DNA of 64,000 bases from Chitinophaga flava (GCF_003308995.1 NZ_QFFJ01000001.1:1736001-1800000), one strand, 5' to 3'. Counted from the first letter of the stretch, positions 16,377 to 24,962 are shown. Notes: generated by a model not told the origin, from the letters alone. Numbers and translations are program-made.

Positions 16377-16410
16377 TTGACCGGCCTTACATTGGAATGC
16401 CATAACTTTG
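16377..16410 (+). promoter_or_regulatory. Promoter of the first isocitrate dehydrogenase gene
   Basis: TTG at 16377-16379, 23-bp spacer, TAACTTTG at 16403-16410 (full TAnnTTTG). The start codon is 43 bp downstream of the -7 box. Confidence 0.6.
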
Positions 16411-16453
16411 CACCCGATTACAACTTTTACGTAACGCATAAAGAAACCGTTTT

Positions 16454-17725
16454 ATGCCGGCAGAAAAAATATCGATGAACAATGGCCTGTTACAGGTCCC
16501 TACCCACCCAATCATACCATTTATAGAAGGCGACGGAATTGGTCCGGATATCTGGAAAGCCAGCGTCCGTGTATTCGACGCAGCTGTTGAAAAAGCCTAT
16601 GGTAGCGAAAGGAAAATTGAATGGAAAGAAGTATTGGCAGGTGAAAAAGCCTTCCAGGAAACCGGCGAATGGCTGCCTAAAGCGACGCTGGACGCGTTGA
16701 AAGAGTATCTGGTGTCTATCAAAGGTCCGTTGTCTACACCTGTAGGTGGTGGTATCCGTTCCCTCAATGTGGCTATGCGCCAGGAACTGGACCTCTACGC
16801 CTGTGTAAGGCCTGTACGTTGGTTCAACAAAGTACCTTCTCCTGTTAAACATCCTGAAAAGGTAGACATGGTCATCTTCCGTGAAAACACAGAAGATATC
16901 TATGCCGGCATCGAATATATGACAGGTACGCCTGAGGCGGAAAAACTGCTCAATTTCCTGCAAAATGAAATGGGCGTTAAGAAAATCCGTTTCCCGCAAA
17001 CCTCTTCCCTCGGTATCAAACCCGTATCTATCGAAGGTACAGAAAGACTGGTTCGTGCTGCCATCCTCTATGCACTCGAGCACAAACGTCCTTCCGTATC
17101 CCTCGTACACAAAGGGAATATCATGAAATTCACCGAAGGTGGTTTCAAAAACTGGGGCTACGCACTCGCTGAAAGAGAATTCGGTGATAAAGTATACACC
17201 TGGGAACGCTGGGAAAAAACTAAAAAAGAACAAAACGAAGAAGCTGCCAATAAAGAGCTGAAAGTAGCGCTGGCTGAAGGTAAACTGCTGATCAAAGACG
17301 TGATCGCGGACAACTTCCTCCAACAGATACTGCTGGCTCCGCAGGACTATTCCGTAGTAGCTACCCTCAACCTGAACGGTGATTATATCTCCGATGCACT
17401 GGCTGCCGCTGTTGGTGGTATTGGTATCGCCCCTGGCGCCAATATCAACTACGTTACCGGTCATGCTGTGTTTGAAGCTACCCACGGTACAGCTCCTCGC
17501 TTCGCCAACACCAATACTATGAATCCATCTTCCGTTATCCTTAGCGGTGTAATGATGCTGGAATACATGGGCTGGAAAGAAGCTGCACAGATCATTGTTC
17601 ACGGTTTGAGCACCGCTATCGCCCGCAAACGCGTTACCATCGATTTCTACAATCTGATGGACGACGCCACCCTGGTGAAAACCAGCGAATTTGCTGACGA
17701 GGTGATCAAACAAATGCAGCACTAA
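16454..17725 (+). CDS. icd: Isocitrate dehydrogenase, type I (E. coli Icd-like)
   Basis: 423 residues. TCA-cycle enzyme converting isocitrate to 2-oxoglutarate and CO2. Hallmarks: IPFIEGDGIGPDIW near the N-terminus, GGGIRSLNVAMRQELDLYACVRP (substrate loop with the Ser that E. coli AceK phosphorylates), FRENTEDIYAG, and a C-terminal HGTAPRFANTNTMNP. The five residues that fix NADP in the E. coli enzyme (Lys344, Tyr345, Val351, Tyr391, Arg395) align by eye to Arg, Phe, Met, Ile and Asn here, so coenzyme preference may differ. A promoter lies upstream and a long hairpin follows. The next gene is a second, unrelated isocitrate dehydrogenase. Confidence 0.9.
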   Translation: MPAEKISMNNGLLQVPTHPIIPFIEGDGIGPDIWKASVRVFDAAVEKAYGSERKIEWKEVLAGEKAFQETGEWLPKATLDALKEYLVSIKGPLSTPVGGGIRSLNVAMRQELDLYACVRPVRWFNKVPSPVKHPEKVDMVIFRENTEDIYAGIEYMTGTPEAEKLLNFLQNEMGVKKIRFPQTSSLGIKPVSIEGTERLVRAAILYALEHKRPSVSLVHKGNIMKFTEGGFKNWGYALAEREFGDKVYTWERWEKTKKEQNEEAANKELKVALAEGKLLIKDVIADNFLQQILLAPQDYSVVATLNLNGDYISDALAAAVGGIGIAPGANINYVTGHAVFEATHGTAPRFANTNTMNPSSVILSGVMMLEYMGWKEAAQIIVHGLSTAIARKRVTIDFYNLMDDATLVKTSEFADEVIKQMQH

Positions 17726-17754
17726 TCCGCAGAGTTTAGGACAAACCAATAATA

Positions 17755-17821
17755 AAAGGAGCGAAGATCTACCGCTACTGATTATCTCCCGGTAATCGGT
17801 ATACGTAATCTTCGCTCCTTT
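17755..17821 (+). terminator. Long-stem terminator-like structure after icd
   Basis: Arms AAAGGAGCGAAGAT (17755-17768) and ATCTTCGCTCCTTT (17808-17821) enclose 39 nt that contain a further short pairing (TACCG/CGGTA). The T run is short (CCTTTGTG). It is placed 29 bp after the icd stop. Its size is larger than a usual intrinsic terminator. The rest of the 285-bp gap to the next gene (17822-18010) is AT-rich and should hold the promoter of the second enzyme, but I find no consensus TAnnTTTG there. Confidence 0.6.
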
Positions 17822-18010
17822 GTGCGCTTATTTATTGCACAATCGTAGTACCAGCAAAGGTTTGCTGGCACTACACCGCCCCGGCCGGCGAAAATGTTTT
17901 GTAATTTTCTCAGCTATTCGTATTTTTCGTGATTATCCCTGAAAAGGGACTTGCTTGAATAGTTGTTCGTTTTTTGTTGCTTTTAATCTAATTTTTTAAA
18001 AAAAACCGTA

Positions 18011-19240
18011 ATGTCAAAAATTAAAGTTGCTAATCCGGTGGTAGAACTGGATGGAGACGAGATGACACGGATCATCTGGAAATTCATTAAGGACAAACTG
18101 ATACTTCCATATCTGGACGTAGAAATCAAATACTTTGACCTGGGTATGGAGCATCGTGATGCCACCAACGACCAGGTGACTATCGACGCTGCCAACGCCA
18201 TCCGTGAAGTAGGTGTAGGTATCAAATGCGCCACTATCACTCCGGATGAAGCCCGTGTTAAGGAATTCAACCTGAAACAAATGTGGAAATCACCGAACGG
18301 CACTATCCGTAACATCCTGGATGGTACTGTATTCCGTGAGCCTATCGTAATGACAAACGTACCTCGCCTGGTACCTAACTGGACCGCGCCTATCTGCATC
18401 GGCCGTCACGCTTTCGGCGACCAATACCGCGCTACCGACTTCGTTACCAAAGGTAAAGGCAAACTCACCATCAAATTTGAAGGTGAAAACGGTGAAGTAA
18501 TCGAACACGAAGTATACAACTTCAAAGGCGACGGCGTTGCCCTGGCTATGTACAACACTGACGAGTCTATCAAAGGCTTCGCACGTGCATGTTTCAACCA
18601 GGCACTGATGAAAAAATGGCCGCTGTACCTGAGCACCAAAAACACCATCCTGAAAAAATACGATGGTCGCTTCAAAGATATTTTCGAAGAAATCTACCAG
18701 CAGGAATTTAAAGCTGCTTTCGATGCTGCCGGCCTCACTTATGAGCACCGCCTCATCGATGACATGGTGGCCAGCGCCCTGAAATGGAACGGTAACTTCG
18801 TATGGGCCTGCAAAAACTACGATGGCGACGTACAGTCCGACACCGTAGCGCAAGGCTTCGGCTCCCTCGGTCTCATGACCTCCACCCTCGTTACGCCAGA
18901 CGGTAAAACCATGGAAGCAGAAGCTGCCCACGGTACTGTAACCCGCCACTACCGCGACCACCAGGCCGGTAAACCTACCTCCACCAACCCAATCGCTTCC
19001 ATCTTCGCATGGACCCGCGGTCTGGAATTCCGTGGTAAACTGGACAACAACCAGGAACTGATCAACTTCTGCCACGCCCTCGAACAGGTTTGTATCGAAA
19101 CAGTGGAAAGCGGTAAAATGACCAAAGACCTCGCTGTTTGTATCCACGGTAACAAAGTAGCCCACGGTAAAGATTATCTGTATACTGAAGAGTTCCTCGA
19201 AGAGCTGGACAAAGCACTGAAAGCGAAACTTGCCAAATAA
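18011..19240 (+). CDS. NADP-dependent isocitrate dehydrogenase, type II (eukaryote-like)
   Basis: 409 residues, homodimeric type close to mitochondrial and cytosolic IDH. Visible features: VVELDGDEMTRIIW at the N-terminus, SPNGTIRNILDGTVFREPI (substrate binding), CKNYDGDVQSD (metal-binding Asp), and EAAHGTVTRHYRDHQAG followed by STNPIASIFAWTRGL. The Arg-His of TVTRHYR are the NADP-selecting residues in this type. It carries the same reaction as the gene 285 bp upstream but belongs to a different subfamily, so this is not a recent duplication. A bidirectional terminator follows. Confidence 0.95.
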   Translation: MSKIKVANPVVELDGDEMTRIIWKFIKDKLILPYLDVEIKYFDLGMEHRDATNDQVTIDAANAIREVGVGIKCATITPDEARVKEFNLKQMWKSPNGTIRNILDGTVFREPIVMTNVPRLVPNWTAPICIGRHAFGDQYRATDFVTKGKGKLTIKFEGENGEVIEHEVYNFKGDGVALAMYNTDESIKGFARACFNQALMKKWPLYLSTKNTILKKYDGRFKDIFEEIYQQEFKAAFDAAGLTYEHRLIDDMVASALKWNGNFVWACKNYDGDVQSDTVAQGFGSLGLMTSTLVTPDGKTMEAEAAHGTVTRHYRDHQAGKPTSTNPIASIFAWTRGLEFRGKLDNNQELINFCHALEQVCIETVESGKMTKDLAVCIHGNKVAHGKDYLYTEEFLEELDKALKAKLAK

Positions 19241-19260
19241 TTTTTCTGTCAAATACAAAA

Positions 19261-19290
19261 GAAGGGCTGACCAATGGTCAGCCCTTCTTT
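19261..19290. terminator. Bidirectional terminator
   Basis: Arms GAAGGGCTGACC and GGTCAGCCCTTC around AAT, with A-rich DNA before and TTT after. It serves the plus-strand isocitrate dehydrogenase and the convergent L,D-transpeptidase gene. Confidence 0.85.
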
Positions 19291-19312
19291 TATGTTCATT
19301 ACTACTGATCGG

Positions 19313-20980
19313 TTATAATCCCATCTGGCGGCGTACCACCTTGTCTTCTCCATAAATATCATCATAAAACACCAGGGTGCCTTCTTTTCCTTCTGCTGTA
19401 AAATACCGGAAGTAAATCGGTACACGTTTGCTTAGGTCCACCTGTCTTTTTTCTTCACGGACTATCCAGGCACGTACACTGTCTATCCGGTGATTAGCCG
19501 TATCCGGCGAAGATATCAGATACTCCGCCAGGCTGTCCCACTGCTGCACACGTACGCAACCATGGCTCATAGCACGCATGGCATTTTTAAACAGTCCCCT
19601 GTTATTTGTATCATGCAGGTATACGCTGTATTTATTACGGAAATTAAATTTCATGATACCCAGCGAGTTGTCCAGGCCGTCCATCTGTCGTAATACATAA
19701 GGGAAATGCCCCTTTGATAACTTACTCCAGTCTATCGTAGACGGATCTACGGTATTACCGGCAGCATCGATCACTTCCAGGTTTTTAGATGCCAGATAAC
19801 CCACATTTTTTTTGATCGCGGGCAGCATCTCTTTAAATACAATGCTGTAGGGTACACGCCAGTATGGATACAGCATAAAATTGGTCATGTAGGAATTGAG
19901 GATAGGCGTGCGGGTACGTGGTGTACCTACGATCACCCTCGACTCCAGCCTCACCTCTCCGCTGTCTACCACCCTGAGCGTATAGCCGGGCAGGTTAACC
20001 ATGATATACTGATTAGGCATGGTGTCCGGTAGTTTGCGCCAGCGGTCCAGGTTCAACCCTGCCTGCATCACCCAGTCGCGTACAGACCTGTTCATAGCCA
20101 TCACGGTACGTTTGCCGGCTACTCCATCAGGATAGATGTTAAATTCTTTCTGAAAAGCTTTTACACCTGTCTTCAGCAACGTGCTGTCCAGTACTTTGCC
20201 AGCAGTATCCAGATGACCGCTTTGTACCAGCCGGTTGATAACCTGTAACCGGAATGCCGCAGTATCCGTGTAATTGAGCGGCAGCGTATCCCAGTGATAA
20301 GATGCATACTTTTCTTTGAAGCTATGGATACCTTCTTTCAGCGCCAGATAACCGGCATGAGTAGGTTCCAGGCCATGCAGCAGCTCAGCAACATCATTTT
20401 GCTCAAGTGCCTGCTTTAATTTGGCCGTCAGCTCAACATCGGTAAAAAGAGAATCCGCTTTCAGCGTAACACTGTCACGGGGAGCTGCTCCGAAACGCAG
20501 GTCAGAAGCCATTCTCATAAAAGCATCTGAGAGCATCACGTCTACCCTGGCCCATAAGGCAGCGTCTTTTTTGGCGGCAGGATCTTTGGAAAATTGCTCA
20601 AAGGCAGCATTCAATGCCGGTTCATGATAATGGGCAGGCAACAATCCCACCTCATCAGCCTGACGGATAGCGGCCAGCATAGTGGCTGCAGCCGGATTGG
20701 CCACCCCATCATGCGACCAGCGGCCGGCATTGTCTTTTTCCTTGTAAAAATCCCGGATGGCAGCAGTACGAAATGCTGGAAGGCTGTCTTCCATCAAACC
20801 ATCATTGTCCTGAATAGCATTCAATCGCTCGGTGATACTTTCCCGGATCACTTCATCGAGCTGCCTGATGTTGGCGACAATCTGTTTCTTTTGGGGAACT
20901 ACGCGTTTCTTTTGGTGTCCACAGGCTAACAATAACACTCCAGAGCCGCATAACAAACTTAAAATAATCTTGTACTTCAT
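19313..20980 (-). CDS. L,D-transpeptidase (YcbB/LdtD-like), lipoprotein
   Basis: 555 residues. The N-terminus MKYKIILSLLCGSGVLLLAC has a lipobox LLAC. A scaffold region follows (about 40-240), then a peptidoglycan-binding domain (KAFQKEFNIYPDGVAGKRTVMAMN, about 265-290), then the YkuD catalytic domain (about 320-510) with the active-site motif HDTNNRG...MSHGCVRVQ (catalytic Cys within HGCVR). Such enzymes make 3-3 cross-links in peptidoglycan or attach partners to it. The length matches the large E. coli LdtD type. It is single on its strand. The region upstream holds three REP-like palindromes. Confidence 0.9.
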   Translation of the reverse strand: MKYKIILSLLCGSGVLLLACGHQKKRVVPQKKQIVANIRQLDEVIRESITERLNAIQDNDGLMEDSLPAFRTAAIRDFYKEKDNAGRWSHDGVANPAAATMLAAIRQADEVGLLPAHYHEPALNAAFEQFSKDPAAKKDAALWARVDVMLSDAFMRMASDLRFGAAPRDSVTLKADSLFTDVELTAKLKQALEQNDVAELLHGLEPTHAGYLALKEGIHSFKEKYASYHWDTLPLNYTDTAAFRLQVINRLVQSGHLDTAGKVLDSTLLKTGVKAFQKEFNIYPDGVAGKRTVMAMNRSVRDWVMQAGLNLDRWRKLPDTMPNQYIMVNLPGYTLRVVDSGEVRLESRVIVGTPRTRTPILNSYMTNFMLYPYWRVPYSIVFKEMLPAIKKNVGYLASKNLEVIDAAGNTVDPSTIDWSKLSKGHFPYVLRQMDGLDNSLGIMKFNFRNKYSVYLHDTNNRGLFKNAMRAMSHGCVRVQQWDSLAEYLISSPDTANHRIDSVRAWIVREEKRQVDLSKRVPIYFRYFTAEGKEGTLVFYDDIYGEDKVVRRQMGL

Positions 20981-21026
20981 TTGAATAAATCAATGGCTAA
21001 AGATATATAATTTCTATGCCAAAAAA

Positions 21027-21052
21027 TAGCCCAGGGCTAAAGTCCTGGGCTA
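21027..21052. repeat. REP-like palindrome, copy 4
   Basis: TAG + CCCAGGGCT + AA + AGTCCTGGG + CTA. One mismatch relative to copy 1 (T for C in the right arm). Confidence 0.8.
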
Positions 21053-21148
21053 AACTAGATAATATATGGGGGTATTTACAATTGGAAATACTAAAACTCA
21101 AGGCTAAATATTATAAAAACACAAGTGGTTATTTATATATAAAAAAAA

Positions 21149-21174
21149 TAACCCGGGACTAAGGCCCCAGGCTA
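21149..21174. repeat. REP-like palindrome, copy 5 (degenerate)
   Basis: TAA + CCCGGGACT + AA + GGCCCCAGG + CTA. Both arms carry several changes, so this copy is decaying. Confidence 0.6.
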
Positions 21175-21211
21175 AATTATTTTAAACCACCGTCTTTGAG
21201 CTAAACCAATA

Positions 21212-21234
21212 TAGCCCATGGCTTTAGCCCTGGG
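21212..21234. repeat. REP-like palindrome, copy 6
   Basis: TAG + CCCATGGCT + TT + AGCCCTGGG. Matches copy 3 except for T in place of G in the left arm. Confidence 0.75.
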
Positions 21235-21391
21235 ACACCTTAGCGGCAGCATTCTTTTTTTGTAAATAATGATTGTATGAATTTCCAAATGGCTAATAAT
21301 GTTTTTTTCATCTCCGCTGATTTTTAAAGAAGAGGCTACGGTATTCGGTAGCCTCTCTTTCAACTAAAACTAAAACAACTAACTTCCAATA

Positions 21392-21961
21392 TTATAATTT
21401 GTCCAGTGGAATACGATTGGGCGTTTTCAACTGCTTGTACTGGCTTGGAGTGAGGCCGGTCACTTTTTTGAATTGTGCCGACAGATGCGCCACACTGCTG
21501 TAGCCCATCTTGTAGCTGATTTCGCTCAAACTCAGTTCATTGTATTCCAGGAGCTCTTTCACCCGTTCAATTTTCTGCTGGATGATATACTGCTCGATGG
21601 TTACTCCTTCCATTTCAGAGAAGAGGCTGCTGAGGTAATGGTAATCCTTTTGCAATTTGCCTGCCAACAGTGTGGAGAAATTTTCTCTCATTTCATCCAG
21701 TTCAGAATAATGCACGGTTTCTACTACAATATTTTTGATGGCGGCTACCAGCTGTTGTTTTTTATCGTCAATCAGCAGAAAGCCTTCCGCCTGCAAAGCT
21801 GATGAAATTCCCTGCAACTGTTGCTCAGTCAGCTTTTCTTCCACCGTAGCTTTACCTAATTGTATATCTTCAATAGTAAGTCCAGCTTCTTCCAGCACCG
21901 ATCTAACCACCTTGAGACAGCGCGGACAAACCATATTTTTTATGAACAGATCTGTTTTCAC
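21392..21961 (-). CDS. AraC-family regulator with N-terminal HMA-like CxxC domain
   Basis: 189 residues in two parts. Residues 1-65 look like a heavy-metal-associated domain: KTDLFIKNMVCPRCLKVVRSVLEEAG with Cys-x-x-Cys near residues 12-15, then alternating beta/alpha to GFLLIDDK. Residues about 75-189 are an AraC helix-turn-helix pair, with LSLSEISYKMGYSSVAHLSAQFKKVTGLTPSQYK as the second motif. The sugar-binding cupin usual in AraC proteins is absent. A metal, probably Cu+, may be the ligand. The start is GTG. It is the last gene of a four-gene minus-strand cassette, 5 bp after the beta-barrel gene. Confidence 0.8.
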   Translation of the reverse strand: MKTDLFIKNMVCPRCLKVVRSVLEEAGLTIEDIQLGKATVEEKLTEQQLQGISSALQAEGFLLIDDKKQQLVAAIKNIVVETVHYSELDEMRENFSTLLAGKLQKDYHYLSSLFSEMEGVTIEQYIIQQKIERVKELLEYNELSLSEISYKMGYSSVAHLSAQFKKVTGLTPSQYKQLKTPNRIPLDKL

Positions 21962-21966
21962 GCGGA

Positions 21967-22821
21967 TTATTTTTTAATATTAAAAATGTTGTGCTCTATT
22001 CGCACCAGCATTGAGTTAAACGAGTTACGCGGCATATCACCGGCCAACTGAGTACGGTAAGACAGATCGAGCCGGGTAGTACTGTTGAAAATGAATTGTA
22101 CTGCCGGCGCTATGTCCAGGTAAGAACCACGTCCTGCTACGTCTGTATTGGTTTTACCCAACAGCTCCACATACAGGTTCAGATTGGTCTGATTAAAATT
22201 CTTATACCTTACCGGCAGCACCAGATATCCTGCAGACAAACTATAATTGACCGAGTTTTTTGGGAACCCTTCGGGGATATTGTCCTTCACATTGTTCATA
22301 TAACGGGAATACCCCAACGTAGTAGACAATGCCAGTTTATGTAACAGTTGTGTGGCTACGATACCGCCGGCCACACCGGAGGTAGCACCTTCCAGATCCA
22401 GGTCTGTGTTGTGATACGGCTTTTTGGTTGCCTCCGTGGTCGGGAAATACGGGTTGTCTATTACAGAACCTTTCACATAGGCAGCCATCCTGAAATGGGC
22501 GTGCTGCTGATCCAGTGAGAGGAACCGGTATTTGGCGTAAACACTACCGCCTTCCATCCTGATGGAAGACTGCATCATGTTGGAGGCATAACCAATAGCA
22601 TGTACCATCAGCTTTTTACTGATGCCCCACATAACTTCCGGTTCAAAGCGCATCCCGGTAGTACCGTCGTGCTCCATTTTAAAAAACTTGTTGCTAAGAC
22701 GGATACCCAGCGAGTTCGCCGGCATATTGCTGGCCGGTTCTGTATTAACGTATAATTCCTGTGCTGTTGTTACCTGGCCGATGCCACACAGGGCAAGGAC
22801 CATGATTAAAAGTTTGCGCAT
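21967..22821 (-). CDS. Outer-membrane beta-barrel-like protein of unknown function
   Basis: 284 residues. It has a signal peptide (MRKLLIMVLALCGIGQVTTAQ) and then alternating amphipathic beta strands with many aromatic girdle residues (SLGIRLSNKFFKM, LMVHAIGYASNMM, GSVYAKYRFL, LNLYVELLGK) ending in RIEHNIFNIKK. This is the pattern of a small outer-membrane barrel. It lies between a periplasmic HMA protein (18 bp) and the HMA-AraC regulator (5 bp), so a part in metal export or sensing at the outer membrane is inferred. I do not recognise a named family. Confidence 0.7.
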   Translation of the reverse strand: MRKLLIMVLALCGIGQVTTAQELYVNTEPASNMPANSLGIRLSNKFFKMEHDGTTGMRFEPEVMWGISKKLMVHAIGYASNMMQSSIRMEGGSVYAKYRFLSLDQQHAHFRMAAYVKGSVIDNPYFPTTEATKKPYHNTDLDLEGATSGVAGGIVATQLLHKLALSTTLGYSRYMNNVKDNIPEGFPKNSVNYSLSAGYLVLPVRYKNFNQTNLNLYVELLGKTNTDVAGRGSYLDIAPAVQFIFNSTTRLDLSYRTQLAGDMPRNSFNSMLVRIEHNIFNIKK

Positions 22822-22839
22822 ACCGAAAACAAGATAGTG

Positions 22840-23385
22840 TTAAATGGTTACATGATAAACCCTTTTGGAAGCGTTTGCTTCGTGGGGCTTGCAGCAATCT
22901 GCCATTATCCCTGTTTTATAACAGGGCATACTTGTTTCAGTTGAATATTTTTTGAACTGTTTGGAAGAGACAAAATCTTTATCGATGACAGTAATGTCTT
23001 TATCGCCATTCAGCACCTGATCTTTGACATGCATAAAATGCAGGGTGCTGCCGGCAAAAGGCACATGGGTGTCGTTCTGAACTTTTACCTCGTTGAAATT
23101 AGCAGTCACCACCAGTTTACCTACAGAAAAACCGGCATCTTCCACTTTCGCTTTGATAGCGTCGATGCTCACTACAGCGCCTGGTTTAAAGTATAAGATA
23201 AAGGTGGTATTATCTAAATCGGTATCAATTTTATCAACAAAAGGCAGTGTCTGGAGAGATTCCAGTGTAGCCCGTGAACACATGGCGCAGGTAAGGCCGG
23301 AAGCCTGTAAGCTGGCTTTTTTATATTGCGCCTGGGCGCCAAAAGTTAAACCCAATGCAACTAAAAGAATGGATAATATTTTCAT
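22840..23385 (-). CDS. Periplasmic heavy-metal-associated (HMA) domain protein
   Basis: 181 residues. Signal peptide MKILSILLVALGLTFGAQAQ, then an HMA domain (about 22-95) with the metal motif SGLTCAMCSRATLESL (Cys-x-x-Cys), FVDKIDTDLDNTTF and GAVVSIDAIKAKVEDAGFSV. A C-terminal half follows with beta strands and a Cys-rich end (SMPCYKTGIMADCCKPHE). HMA domains with CAMC bind Cu+ or similar soft metals. An exported version suggests a copper-binding or transfer role in the periplasm. It is the second gene of the cassette. Confidence 0.82.
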   Translation of the reverse strand: MKILSILLVALGLTFGAQAQYKKASLQASGLTCAMCSRATLESLQTLPFVDKIDTDLDNTTFILYFKPGAVVSIDAIKAKVEDAGFSVGKLVVTANFNEVKVQNDTHVPFAGSTLHFMHVKDQVLNGDKDITVIDKDFVSSKQFKKYSTETSMPCYKTGIMADCCKPHEANASKRVYHVTI

Positions 23386-23428
23386 GATCTGAATATTTAT
23401 AGATTAATAATTACAGCAATGCCTATAT

Positions 23429-23448
23429 GTTTCCACGATGTGGAAAAC
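23429..23448. other. Dyad between the HYC_CC_PP and HMA genes
   Basis: Inverted repeat TTTCCAC (23430-23436) / GTGGAAA (23440-23446) around GAT. It sits in the 79-bp gap inside the metal cassette. It may be an operator of the cassette's AraC-type regulator or an mRNA hairpin; the sequence alone does not decide. Confidence 0.35.
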
Positions 23449-23464
23449 AACAGAAACAACTGTA

Positions 23465-23860
23465 TCAGATCAGAAATGAACAGTTCCGGAGGAAAACGGG
23501 GGTGTGAAGATTGGGCCCCGGTGGATCATGGGGATAACCAGTGAGACGAATGTCTGTTACAGATAAGGCTGGAGCCTGCAGGATTCTTACGGGCAGCTGC
23601 AGATCCATGGTAACCGGTGCATCCTGCTGCAGGGCTTTGGCCGCCTCGTGGGAGGTCGTCACCTTGCAGAATTTCACCTCGTTTTTACAGCAGTCCATAC
23701 TTTTTACCGGCCTTCCGCAACGCTTGCACTGATCCTTATCAGAATCGCTCTGCAGCTTTACAGATGCCAGTTTGCCCATGCAGTAATGCACGTTGACCGT
23801 AAACCCGCTGGTAAGCAGCGTGTAAAGGACAGCAAAAAATATGGCGAGAAAACGTTTCAT
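23465..23860 (-). CDS. HYC_CC_PP-type small exported protein
   Basis: 131 residues. Signal peptide MKRFLAIFFAVLYTLLTSG, then TVNVHYCMGKLASVKL, CKRCGRPVKSMDCCKNEVKFCKV and a C-terminal Pro-rich tail. The His-Tyr-Cys, Cys-Cys and Pro-Pro signatures match the Bacteroidota family named HYC_CC_PP, whose members often stand next to copper or HMA genes and whose function is not settled. A TTG 4 codons upstream is less likely than the ATG at 23860. It is the first gene of the cassette. A TATTTTTG box (23877-23870, minus) lies 10 bp before the ATG, which would leave almost no 5' leader. Confidence 0.78.
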   Translation of the reverse strand: MKRFLAIFFAVLYTLLTSGFTVNVHYCMGKLASVKLQSDSDKDQCKRCGRPVKSMDCCKNEVKFCKVTTSHEAAKALQQDAPVTMDLQLPVRILQAPALSVTDIRLTGYPHDPPGPNLHTPVFLRNCSFLI

Positions 23861-23945
23861 GATGAAATACAAAAATACTACAATAAATTGTTTTTCATCA
23901 TCACGAGGATGAAATTCCGGATGCGCCGGTTATTTTAACATTCGG

Positions 23946-24962
23946 TTAGCGTTTCGTTTTTTTCTTTTTACGGGGAGATGCCTGCGCTTGCTCCAATTGC
24001 TCCACTCTGGCTTTTAACGCCTCATTTTCTCCCTTCTGCTGAATCAGGTGCAGGGTAAGTTCCTCCACTTTCTGCAGCAACAATTTATTCATTTCTCCCA
24101 GGTCGAGCCCGTTTTGTGCGATCTGCTGCGCAGATGGAATTCCCGGCAGATGGCGGTTCTGGGCAACAAAAGCGGCGGTGCTGTCTAAAGAAGGCAGCGC
24201 ATAATCCGGATGGAATACAAAATCAGGCCAGTCAGCAGCATCCTGGCTTACTTTCACTCTTTTGGCAAGGATAGTTCCATTAACCGCCAGTTTGGCCTGT
24301 GGGTCAAAGGAACCAATACCTACGTTCCCATTTTTTACGGCGATATCTCCATAACCACCTCCCAGCACATACCGGGTAGCCATCGTCACATTTCCATCTT
24401 CATTGAGTTTTACATCCACTGTGTTCCCTTGATAATAATCTATTGCTCTCAGATACATGGCAGAGATCTTGGCAGAAGCAGACTTGTTTGAACCACATCC
24501 GATAATGCGCCCATCAATTCTCCAGAACCAATCCGATGGGTTACCGGGATTAAGGCCCGCCTTTATCGCCTGCGCCATTGTAGGAGGAATCTGCACCAAG
24601 GTATAACCTCCTTCCCAAAGTTGGCCCCACCATTTACTTACTTGAAACTCATGACCGGGTTTATTGGCCCAGGAAAACCAGAAGCGGAACTGTATATCTC
24701 CACAGGTCATATTATCCGCTCGCCTGATCAGTATATAGTACTGTCGTACATAACCTGTTTTAAGTTGTCCTCCGAAGAGGTGCTCTATGGCCATATAATT
24801 TCCTTTGGTAATGGTCTGCCAGGGTTCGTCGCCATTCAGCCAGGCTGCGCCTTCTTCATTACCATAAATCTGTACCATGCCCTGATCAATAGGATCATTC
24901 TGGGCATAGGCTATAAATACAAGAGAACACTGCAACAGCAGTACAGAAAAGATACGTTTCAT
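23946..24962 (-). CDS. Secreted protein with tail-fibre-like C-terminal region
   Basis: 338 residues with signal peptide MKRIFSVLLLQCSLVFIAYAQ. Residues about 20-200 are a beta-rich domain of unknown type with many Trp and Tyr. From about 205 the pattern GNVGIGSFDPQAKLAVNG, then WPDFVFHPDYALPSL and HLPGIPSAQQI...LGEMNKLLLQKVEELTLHLI, is a module common at the ends of Bacteroidota surface proteins and similar to phage tail-fibre ends. A C-terminal coiled coil with a basic tail (KKKKTKR) follows. The role is unknown; a trimeric surface or adhesion protein is likely. Confidence 0.72.
   Translation of the reverse strand: MKRIFSVLLLQCSLVFIAYAQNDPIDQGMVQIYGNEEGAAWLNGDEPWQTITKGNYMAIEHLFGGQLKTGYVRQYYILIRRADNMTCGDIQFRFWFSWANKPGHEFQVSKWWGQLWEGGYTLVQIPPTMAQAIKAGLNPGNPSDWFWRIDGRIIGCGSNKSASAKISAMYLRAIDYYQGNTVDVKLNEDGNVTMATRYVLGGGYGDIAVKNGNVGIGSFDPQAKLAVNGTILAKRVKVSQDAADWPDFVFHPDYALPSLDSTAAFVAQNRHLPGIPSAQQIAQNGLDLGEMNKLLLQKVEELTLHLIQQKGENEALKARVEQLEQAQASPRKKKKTKR

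Larger units (their letters stand above)
20981..21391. other. 411-bp intergenic region with REP-like copies 4-6
   Basis: AT-rich spacer between the L,D-transpeptidase gene (reads away) and the 3' end of the AraC-type gene. It contains three palindromic repeats and no credible reading frame. The short hairpin GAGGCTACGG / CGGTAGCCTC near 21330-21357 (GAGGCTAC...GTAGCCTC) with flanking T's may end the metal cassette transcript. Confidence 0.6.

Noticed and set aside
16490..17749. Minus-strand open frame of about 419 codons opposite icd
   Set aside because: Antisense image of a conserved gene with high GC third positions; contents such as long Phe/Val runs match no family.
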